64,000 nucleotides of DNA from Bathymodiolus brooksi (Eukaryota > Mollusca > Bivalvia > Mytilida > Modiolidae). Both the position numbers and the translations under genes were made by a program. The notes below the pieces were generated by a model that saw only the letters and a list, made by a program, of their open reading frames with translations, made no database searches and had not been told where the DNA came from. Shown here piece after piece: positions 46,101-58,100 of the stretch (its first letter is position 1; every line of letters begins with the position of its first letter). The stretch lies in contig OY804590.1 in assembly GCA_963680875.1 (NCBI GenBank), positions 18,598,886 through 18,662,885 of the forward strand. The letters run 5' to 3'.

Positions 46101-49100
46101 TGACCGTACACTTTCCTGGCTTGGTACAGGCACATTGATAAAAAAGTGGCATGGTTAAAATAGTGTTATAGGCCCAAACATACCCAGATATAAAACACTG
46201 TTATTATCCTTTCTGTTGTTGTTTTTTTTAATTTCAAGGCCGTAGAAAATAAAAATTGTGTATTTCCGACCATTTTCTTGCAAACAAAAGTGTGGTCAGG
46301 TGGATAGTCAATTTTGTTTTAAGGACTAGATGTAGTAATTACCCAATTCAGATTTGTTGATAAAAATAGAAATAAAGCAAATGTCAAAACTATTTTTACA
46401 TTACTTATGTTGTCATAGCAACAGCATAACCAATGCATAACATTAACATTTTTTTTAATAAATCATTTTCTTATTCTTTGCATTGTACTACACTTTTATT
46501 GATGATTTAATGTCTAACTTTGTTTACAAATGTAATTTCTAATTTTAAAGATACTTGTAACATGTTAAAAGCTTTTATTTTATTCACTCTGATTATGATG
46601 ACATAAAAAATGAATGAACAATTTCCAAACTAAAAGAAAGTAACCAAGGATCTTTTTCATTGTGTGTTTTCATCCAGGATCTGGTACTCTGTGTCCTAGA
46701 CACATCATAGACAGGGAACCATGAACTTGGCTGTCCTAGCTACATAATGATTTCCCCTCTGGTTGACATATCTGAATTTCTACAGCAAATGAGGGCTATT
46801 GTATATTGTTTTTATCCCATGAATAAAAATGAAATTGAAGGTTAAGGTTGTGGACGGTAAATGCAGCTTTCAACAATATATCAGTTATATTTTGGTGGTC
46901 AGTTTTATTGGTGGAAGAAACCTGAGTACCTGGAGAAAACCACCAACCTGCCACAAGTATCTGACAAGCTTTAAAACAGAATGTTGTATCGAGTACACCT
47001 CGCCATGAACGGGGTTCGAACGCACAACTTTACTGGTAATAGGTACTGATTGCACAGGTAGTTGTAAATCCAACTACCATACGATCACGATCACTACCGC
47101 CCCTATAGAAATAGGACATAGTGTCTCAGCTGTGTGATACAAGTTTCCGGTCAGTTTTATTGGTGGAGGAAACATGAGTAACTAGAGAAAACCTGCCACA
47201 TGTAGTCACCGACAATCTTTACATAAAGTTGTATCAAGTGAACATTGCCATGGACAGGATTCAGACTGACAACTTAGGCAGTACTGATAGCCACTGATTA
47301 CACTATATTTAAACAAATGATTGTTCATTTTGTTGATATTGGTGGAATTGTTGACGTTTTAGACTCTTCATGAAGATGAATGATATTAAATTTCAGCTAT
47401 TCTTTTTTATATTTATGAAAGTTGATCAAAACAGAATAAGCATGACTTTTTAATTAATATTCACAATACAGCATAAAATAATAATAATTGATACTGGATA
47501 AAGTAACAAGGGAACTATAATAGCAGCAATATTATTTTTGATTTTTCATTAAAAAAAAATTCATGCATGAATCGATAAAACAAGTCGAATAGTAAGGCAT
47601 CCCTCTTTCATTAAAGATTTTTGTTTTTATTTCTTTTCCAAGAATTTGAATCTTTCCTTGTCCCATATATATACGGAATGCAACATTTTCATGAATTGCA
47701 CGAAAATATTTTACAACTTTAAAAAAGGAATGATTGATTAGGAATGAATGTCCTTCCCTACAAATGCAAGGTGGCAGTGTTATTCTAGTTTCTCCAGCAT
47801 GTGTGACTGCTATAGTGTTAAAGGTTAGCATGAAATGTAAGTCTTACTTGCTTGACCATTGGCTTCCATCTTGTTATTACTTGCATGCTTTCTCTTTCCC
47901 TCTTTAGAGAAGGTCGGGCAGCATTGACGACTTCTTCAGGGATATTCAAATATATGGCCATGTACAGTTTAACACAGTTCTTGACAGTTTGTATATTATA
48001 TTGGGTGAGTTTATTTAAAACCTTTTTTCTGTTTAACATGTATATACTATTGCTATGCTTATAGTATAGGTTTCTAGCTAGAAGTGAACTGAGTTTTAAA
48101 GCTATCAGATTGGCCCATTTTTTCACTAATATGTGGCTAATATCTGAGCCTCCCACTGGTAATTCACAAATTCCTTTATAGTCAGTGTGCCACTGTCTCT
48201 AGCACTTTGGACCAATTTTTTAACAGGAAAACTTTTTTGAAAAAAAAAAATGTTTTCCTCTACCGGTATTTAAAAAAACAAAAATATCACTTGTTGATAT
48301 TCTCAAGTTTAAAAAGACATGTCCACCTGTCTGTTTTCATTTGATGAATAACTACAAATTGAGAAGGATGTCCATTTTCCCCAAACATTTTATGCCCCTG
48401 TTGCTAGGCATCTGATACATTGAGTTTTTAGCTTAAGATCCACTTAAACAAATCATTTGACATTTATACACAAGGTCAAGAACCATAAAAGGAAGGCCAA
48501 GGTCGATTTCTTACTTTTTTAACACTTTTTTCGTCTTGGAGTTATGCCCCTTTATTTGTAAAAAATACTTGTTTATTTTAGCTGGAAGCGGGGGCTCACA
48601 GTGCACTATGGTTACATTTTTGACATTAATTGACAAACATTGATTTATATAATTCTCTCAGAGAAAAAGACGAAAGGGGTGGGGATATTTGGAGATTTTA
48701 TTATTTAAATGTTATGCCCTGTTCAAATCTGAAAAATGTAATAAAATACAAGGTCTACTCATTATAATATTTAATCGTAAAAAATTCCAAAAAGGACAAG
48801 CAAATTATGACATTTCAATACAGATTGTTATCACCAAATAAATACTTTTTGTAATTTTTAGCTCACCTGGCCTTTAGGCCAAGTGAGCTATTGTCATCAC
48901 TTTTCGTCTGTCGTTTGTCGTCCGTCCGTCAACATTTCACATTTTAATCTTCTCCTCAGAAACCACTGGGCCAATTGCAACCAAACTTTGGTGGAATGGT
49001 CCTTGGATGGCCCCCTTCCAAAATTGTCTCTGGTGATCCCGACTTCCAACCAATGGCCGCCAAGCTAAAAATAGAAAAAAGGGGGAATGAAATTTTGATT

Positions 49101-52100
49101 GTCCATTGCTGCTTTAGTGTAAGTCAAAATGAGCAAAACTGAAGCTACATGGCAAGGAGTAGTTTAACATATATTCCTGGTTTTTCTGTGAAAGTTTTCT
49201 TTCAGCCGATTTATACCGATTATGATGCAAATTAGGCATATTTTGATAAAAGATCATATTTAAATCTTCTCCTCTGAAACCGCTGAACCAAATTAAACCA
49301 AACCTGGCAGGGATGGTCCCTGGGTGGGTCCCTTTCAAAATTGTGTCCGACAACCCCGCTCTCCATTCAAGATGGCCACCGTTACTAAAAATAGAAATTT
49401 CTTCAAATGGCCAAAACTGCTTTATTTTAAGCCAGAATGTGCCCAAATTTGAACTGTATAAGCATAATGATGAGCTTTTTAACATATATTATGGGATTTT
49501 TTATGAACTTTGAACTTTTGCCGATTTTGACCGATTATGCAAATTAGGCATAAATAAGCAAAAAATCATTTAAAAAGCTTCTTGTTAGAAACCACTAGGC
49601 CAATTTCAACCAAACTTTGTCTGAATGATCCTTATGTGGTCCCCTTTCAAAATTGTGTCCGTCATTGCCGTCCTGTATCCAAGATGGCCACCATTACTAA
49701 AAATAGAAATTTCTTCAAATGGCCAAAACTGCTCTATTTTAAGCCAGAATGTGCCCAAATTTGAACTGTATAATGATGAGCTTTTTAACATATATTATGG
49801 GATTTTTTTATGAACTTTGAACTTTTGCAGATTTTGATCAATTATGCAAATTAGAAAAAAGGGGGGATGAAATTTTAAGAAAATCTTCTCCTCTGAAACT
49901 ACTGAGCCAATCTCAACCAAACTTTGCTGAAATGATTCTTGGGTGGTTCTCTTCCAAAATTGTGTCCGGCATTTCAAAACTTCGACCAAGAAGGCCGCCA
50001 CAACCGAACTTAATTTAACATAGGACCCTATGGGAAATTCACATAAAAATCTTCTCCTCAGAAACCACTGGGCCATATTGCAACCAAACTTTGGTGGAAT
50101 GATCCTTGGATGGCTCCATTCCAAAAGTGTGTCTGGTGATCCCGACTTCCAACCAAGATGGCCGCCAAGCTAAAAATAGAAAAAAGGGGGGATGAATTTT
50201 TTTTTAAATCTTCTCCTCTGAAACTACTGAGCCAATCTCAACCAAACTTTGCTGAATTGATCCTTGGATGGTCCCCTTCCAAAATTGTGTCCGATATTTC
50301 AGACCTCCGACCAAGATGGCCGCCAAAGCCGAACTTAATTTAACATAGGACCCTATGGGAAATTCCCATAAAAATCTTCTTGTCTGAAACTATTTGCTCA
50401 ATAAGAACTAAATGTTGATGAAATAGTCATTGGATGGTTCTCTTCCAAAATTATGTCAGGCGGTTCGGCCCTTCGACCAAGATCGCCCCCACAGCCGAAC
50501 TTAGCTTAACATAGGACCCTATGGGAAATTCCCATAAAAATCTTCTTGTCTGAAACCATTTGCTCAATAAGAACTAAATGTTGATGAAATAGTCATTGGA
50601 TGGTTCTCTTCCAAAAATATGTCAGGCGGTTCGGCCATTCGACCAAGATGGCCCCCACAGCCGAACTTAGCTTAACATAGGACCCTATGGGAAATTCACA
50701 TAAAAATCTTCTGCTCAGAAACCACTGGGCCAATTGCAACCAAACTTTGGTGGAATAGTCCTTGGATGGCCCCTTCCAAAATTGTGTCCGGTGATCCCGA
50801 CTTCCAACCAAGATGGCCGCCAAGCTAAAAATAGAAAAAAAGGGATGAAATTAAACAAAAATCTTCTCCTCTGAAACTACTGAGCCAATCTCAACCAAAC
50901 TTTGCTGAAATGATCCTTGGGTGGTCCCCTTCCAAAATTATGTCTGGCATTTCAGACCTCCGACCAAGATGGCCACCACAGCCGAACTTAATTTAACATA
51001 GGACCCTATGGGAAATTCCCATAAAAATCCTCTTGTCTGAAACCATTTGCTCAATAAGAACAAAATTTTGATGAAATAGTCATTGGATGGTTCTCTTCCA
51101 AAAATATGTCAGGCGGTTCGGCCTTTCAACCAAGATGGCCCCCACAGCCGAACTTGGCTCAACATAGGACCCTATGGGAAATTCACATAAAAATGTTCTT
51201 GTCTGGAACCAGTTGCTCAATTGGAACCAAACTTTGATAAAATAGTCATTGGATGGTCCTCTTCCATCTGGTGGTCCTGCCCTCTGACCAAGATGGCTGC
51301 ACAGGTGTACTTAGTTTAACATAGGACCCTATGGGAAATTCACATAAAAACCATCTTGTCTGGAAGCAGTAGTTCAATTAGAACCAAACTTTGATGGAAT
51401 AGTCATTGGATGGTCCTCTTCCAAAATTGTGTCCGGCAGCTTCGCTCTCCCACCAGGATGGCCACCACAGTGCAGTTGCGTTGTTATTGAAAGCAGCATT
51501 GATCCAGGTGAGCGATTACAGGCTCTTGGGAGCCTCTGGTTAGTTTAAGCATACTTTAATTGTCAACTGAATAGACAAATGTTGTAATTGTAATTTTTAT
51601 TTATTATATTCTTTTTTACCCAGGGAGGGATATGGTGAATAGTGAATATAAAAATGAATCTGTCCAAAACCCATTCATTTATTTCTAGTTTTGATCATAT
51701 TGTGACTAAATGTTTTTTTTAACTATTAAATTTTCTCATCAGTCTTGTCCAGTTCTTCCTGTACTATGTCTTCTGGCTTCAACTCAGAAATGTCTAATGT
51801 CAGTATAATGTTTGTATGTTAAACTACATTTCTACCTTTCTGGCTGATTTTTCAAAAGTTTTTTTAAATGAAAAAAAATGCCCATCATCACATGTACATT
51901 GTACACTGTTAAACCATTAATCCAGCCATTCATCTGAAAGACATTAATATAGCATTGATTATAATTAAAATACATGTTATTATATATTTACTAATAAAAT
52001 AACAAGAAAAAAGGAACAAAATGCAGACTAAATTAGCAATGTTTGAATATTTGAAACTTCAAGCTTTCATAATGCATTTTTGTATGATCCGACTCAGAAA

Positions 52101-55100
52101 ATATATTCGCACATTAGTCATTACTCGCAACAACCAACATTATCATGTAAATATTGTTCATTCCAGAAAAATATATCCTTCACTCTAATATTTTTCTGGT
52201 CACAACACCTATGTCCATAATATTCTTGGTTCCTTAGTGACATCGCATTATGTAATTTACCAATCAATGGATTATGGTTTAATAATAGCAAATTTGATAT
52301 GAAGAAAATAGTTGGTGGGGATTCTACATACATGTAGACTTCAATGCATATTAATTCATTTGATTATGATATACAAACAGAAGTTAAATATAGTAATTAA
52401 AATCATATCTGGTGCTTGTTGACACTAAATCAGATCTCTATTTTGATTTTCTTCAATTTACCATGTATATATGAAAGTTTTATTTTATTCTATAAAAATA
52501 AATTCCAATTTTCTATTGAAACCTATGTAAAGTTCAGAAGATTGGTATTAGCTTCTCCTCCTTTATATACTTGCATTGTCGCAAAATACATAATTTATTT
52601 GTACGAGCTTTAGAAACAGGTAGAAAAGTGCATGAAAGAAAACTTTCCAGTCTCATGAAAAAAATGAAGGATAGTTGCAAATTAGACATTAATCAATCAG
52701 TGCCAGAAAATATCTTATCCCGTCCAGAAGTTAAGAGAAAACAATGTGGAGGGGATAGATATTATGCAAATATCAGGGCATAACAATGTGGCATTTATTA
52801 ATAATTACTCAACATTGAGTGAGGAAAGACACAAGAAAATATCAAACATCCTCAGCAACACTGAAAGTGAAACTAACAGAAATGCTTTTCAGCAAACTTA
52901 CCTCGTAAAACCTCCACAAATTCTACAGCCAGTAGCACTTCTGATGTTTCGTGTCGAAGCAATCCCGATGTTCCTTTTTACAGTTCCAATACAAATATGT
53001 CAAGTCAAATTAGTTCTATGTTTTACGGCGTGGTCATCCATAACAAATCGTGAATGTGTACACAATTTTCACAAATGACTAAATATCCCAATAACTGAGC
53101 ATTTGAGTGTTTGACATCGTTGTTAAATACATTTCCGTGAATCAGTTCAGTTTGTTGAGATAAATGATTAATCTTTCTGTTTTCTCTACTCGACCTACTT
53201 TACTTAAAACATGCTCGAATCGTTTATACATGTATGTGTGTATTGCTTTCACATGTTTACAAACTGTGTGGGTTATACTTAAATACTCCTGCAGTAGTAA
53301 CCAGGCAAATATATACGCCTGTGTGTCATACAAAGGTGGACGCCTGCAACTATATGGTTCTTTTTTATTTATATTTTTTTAATATAAACTAGTAAAAGGA
53401 ATATATCGGATGTTTATTATTTGATATAAAAAAATAAAAATAAAAGTGAACCATATAGTTGCAGGCGTATACCTTTTCACACAGGCGTATATATTTACCT
53501 GGTTACTACTGCAGGCGTATTTAAGTATGACCGCATTTGACGTATGATCGCTAAATTAATGTGTTTTCATATCTATGAAAAACATATTAAATATATATAT
53601 TTCAGGTTCTAAACTATCAATTTTCTATATAGATTTTCACCTTAATCAATAAATCTTCACTTAAATAAAGTTATTTCACTTCCTTTTGAGAACTATTTGT
53701 TTGCGAATTTTTGTCAGCAAAAAAAATCTGGTATTTTACTACGCCAAATGCTGAGGATTCCGTTGCATTAAAAAATGCATTTTTACGAGTTAAGATTATT
53801 TTTTAGGACATCGTAGATTGCAGGATAAATACAATATTGGTCTGTTGACGGTAAATATAGAATTTATTTGACTCTGCGCGAAACGGGGAGAAAGACTCGC
53901 TAGAAGCTCGTCTTTCACCCTGTTTCTCAGCCTTGTCAAATAAATTCTATATTTACCGTCAACAGACCAAAATTGTATATAAATTTGATTTACCCATGGT
54001 AGAATTAAGAAATAAATCATGGAAGCCAGAATGTGCTTTGAGTTTTAACATGGGTTGGTGGACTAATATCCACCAACCCATGTTAAAACTCAAAGCACAT
54101 TCTGGCTTCCATGATTTATTTCTTAATTATCCTTATGTAAATTAGCGGTAATCGTAGCAATCTGAAAACTTGTTGTCAGATAAGACTATATTTGGTCCAC
54201 CTGCGGTGACAGGTTTAGACATTTTACACTGTAATGATTTCTTCACACTTTCTCTTATGATCAGAGAAGGAAGAGCATGTTGGACTACTTCTATGGGCAT
54301 ATTTAAATGTGCTTCATTGTTCAGCCTAACAGAATTTATGTCTGTGTGTGTTCTGCGTCTGGTGAGTTTTAACATCATATGATCGATTACTATTTATGTA
54401 TATGAAAAATATTTATCCATGTTGCATGCTTTTTTCTAATATGAGACAGGCACAACCTGTTTGAAGGACGAAGTCTTATAATTTTAAGAGGGAGGCCTGA
54501 GAAGGGTGTGTATTATTTTTTTTCAAGTAATTTTTAAGGTTTTTTTTTTAATTATTTGGTTGGAGTTATCTCTCTTGACTTATGGCTGTTCCGTTCAATT
54601 TACCTACGCCGCCGATCTTCCGTCGAGAGTTTCGTAGAAAGAGATTTTTATGTTAGAATTTTATTTCAAGTTTATTTCGATTTTTGTATAGAGTAAATAA
54701 TTAAAGAATTGGGAATTTTTCATTAAAATATATTTCTTTTGCGTTTCTAAATATCAATTGATCTATTTTTTAAACTTCCGGTGAACAGATATTTGACTCT
54801 CAATATAGAAAGGAGGAAAAATCAGACAGCCTACAGTTATAAGGACTTCATCCTTTATAATTTTGCTCAATGAATAGAAAGACAGTTTTAAATTTAGGTT
54901 TTTTTGTTGTAGATAATTTTGTTTTCTAAATATAGGTATTTGAAACTTCTTTATTGTGTATGATTTAATGTAAAAAAAAAATAATTTCACAAGATATGCA
55001 CCAATTTGCTCAGTCTTTGCCTTTTGAAATTTAAATAAGATAAGAAGAGTTATTTCCCCTTATAGAAATAGTCTTGATTATTTATTCATATTTTGCCTGA

Positions 55101-58100
55101 TGAATAGCAAGGTGATCTCCATTTTTCCAGATTTTCAAGTGTACTGTAGTTTTCTCTTTTGCATGAAACATCTCCTCTATAAATATGTGAATTTCTTGAT
55201 CGTCCATTAATCAGGGGAAACAACTCATGGTCCATTAAACAGGGGACACAACTCAGTTTAACCTTACCTTTATGTATACTTTAGTTAACAGACGGTACCA
55301 GGAATTTTCAAAGAAGGGGTTGATAAACTTGTGATGGCACATAGTCTTGTTGCAGGGAATCCTGATTTAGATAGTCATAATTCAACCATAATCTGTACCT
55401 AATAGCAGTGATTCAGCTAGGCCCCGGTCTCACCATTTGCCCACCTATTTCTTAAATTGTCGTGAAGAACTTTATAAAAATTAGTTTAATTATTAAAGAA
55501 TGTCCATAAGAAATTTTGATAAAAATGGCAATTGTCCTGAAGATTTCAAGGTCTAGCTGAAACACTGTCCATCTTGGTTTTCAAGGGGTGTGGATTAATC
55601 AATGTAAACTGCTGGGATTAGTTACAGGTAGTAGGGAAGATTGTGAGATTGAACTGACTTTTTGTATTAATATCACCATGATGACAGGTTACATAGAAAT
55701 GTGTCACCTGTTATTGAGGAGATATTATTATATTATTGTCTACTCCTGAGGGAACTGTTCTCCTATAGTGTTGTCTGGAGCGGTATAGTGCCTGAGCCAG
55801 TTGCGTGTGCACTCTACCTCACCAGACAACACTATAGGAAAACTGTTCTCGAGGGAGAATTAGACAATAATATACAATGTATTTAATACATAACACATGC
55901 CATTCTAGACATAAAAGAAAAACACACTCTAATTCAACATTATAATAATAATAATAACAAAATTTACAATTTAAATTGCCAAACCTGGCCAATTTGACAG
56001 CAGACTACAGAGGGAGTCTATTTTAAGGGAGATAAATCTTGACAAAAATATATTAAAATTACGTGGACAAATCTATGGCACAGGTATAGTGCCCGTCGCT
56101 AGGTATAGTCACCCATTGTCAGGTGTACTGTTCAAAAATAGAACACACTGATTATCCAATCAAAATACAGCATTTTCATATGTTAGGTACTAAATTGTTT
56201 TATTCCTTTCAGTTCGTCACTCAGTTTGTATGTGCATCTCCTACGAGATTTTAAATGAACATTTCTAAAAACTTTGCATGCTTTCTTATTGCCATATGAA
56301 GTTTGCATATCATTACGGCAGGTTGAGGGGCTGCCATGGTCGTGATTGTATTATAGGTGGATTTACTACTACTTGTGCAATCAGTTTCTATCACCTCTAA
56401 TGTTGTGAGTTCAAACCCCATTCATGAAGAGGTGTACTCGATACAACATTATGCGATATAGTTTGTCAGTGACTCACGACAGGTTGGTGGTTTTCTCTGG
56501 GTACTCCGCTTTCCTACACCGATAAAACTGACCGCCATGATAGATCTGAAATATTGTTGACATCATACACCAAACCCGCATGTTGATTGGATTATTTTAA
56601 AATGAGTCAGAGTTATTGCAGTTCTCAAAACTTTGCATGCTTACTTTTTAAAATATTATCTTACTTATTCACATATTGTTTTTGGAGTTTAATCAGACCA
56701 TTTTAGAAGGAGTTATTGCCCTTCTTTAATTAAAATGTTTCATTTAACATTTTGGTCACACAACTCCTTCCAATCTTTATTTTTTACTATTGACGTTTTG
56801 TATACCTTTTCAGCATCAGTGGCGTAATGGTTAGCGTGCTCGCCTAGAGTGCGGTAGATCGTGGGTTCGAGCCCAGGTTGGGTCAAACCAAAGTCTATAA
56901 AATTGGTATTTGTTGCTTCTCCGCTAAGCACGCAGCATTAAGGAGAAAGAGCAAATAATCAGAATAATGTGTCCGAGAGGAGCGACATGTCAACCTGCGG
57001 ACTGTTGTTTCAGTGAACTAGCATTATAAGATCCAACTCAGCATGTTGGTCAGGTACAGGGAGGACCTAATCATCATCTCATTGAAAATTGACTTGTTCT
57101 TGCCATGATATAGCTGAAAAATTGCTGAATTGGCATTAAATAACAATCACTCACTCAGTAGTTCGATCAAACAATTTTTTTAAGGAGTTATTGCCCTTTG
57201 TCATTTAGAATATTTCAAAAAGAAGTTTATATTCTAACTCCTCCTACATTTTAGATGGGAATAACACGATATATTTCTTATAAGTATAAGAATAAGAGGG
57301 GGGGTAAGCGGTATTTGTTTTTCTGTCAAAAATAACCATTAATTTTACTAACGTTTGGAATTTTTGTGGAGTTCAACTATAACAAAACAAGTGTGAACAG
57401 TTGCAAGTATTAACACGCCAACATTTTTTTTTTTTAAATGTAATCAAGCTTGTGACAGTGGATATAAGAAAGTTTTATACAGAAAAGTTCTCACTTAAAA
57501 ACACACTGAAAATTATCTGAATCCATACTATGTGGTCAATTTTAAATGCATCAGCATAACCTTTAGCACCCACTTCAATCTTAATATTGTGTCCACACTT
57601 ATTTTGCCATGGTCATTCTAGTATGCTATAGTTTCATGTTCCATAGACAGAATCAGTTATAGTACATTGTATATTTGTAGTATTAATTTTTACCCTATCT
57701 TTACAGATTTCTAACAATTTGACAGATTTTGAATTTCTATACATAGATCTATTTGTGCTGACCTCTCTCAGTGTCTCCTGTAAGTACTTAAGCACTATTC
57801 TCATGTTATATCTGAAGACACTGTGGCCACTATCATATGATAGTTGGATTTTCCCGCCAGGGCCACTATCATATGGTAGTTGGATTTTCCCTCTAATGGC
57901 CCTGTGATCATTATCATATTATATAAAAATCTGACATATGTTTCAAAAGTTACGAGTTTTTGAAGTTGGCATGTTCCATTCATTCTATTTTTTCAGCTGC
58001 ACACATTACTTTTTTTTTAGACATACATATATGTTATATTTGTATCTTTTTGTAATATTTTGATCTGTTGAGGATATTGGATATCTTCTTTATACAAGAG

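Noticed and set aside
54265..54361. Exon 20b as part of a second, duplicated ATP13A gene
   Set aside because: No other duplicated ATP13A exon is seen between 48005 and 57706, so a single-exon duplication is the simpler explanation.
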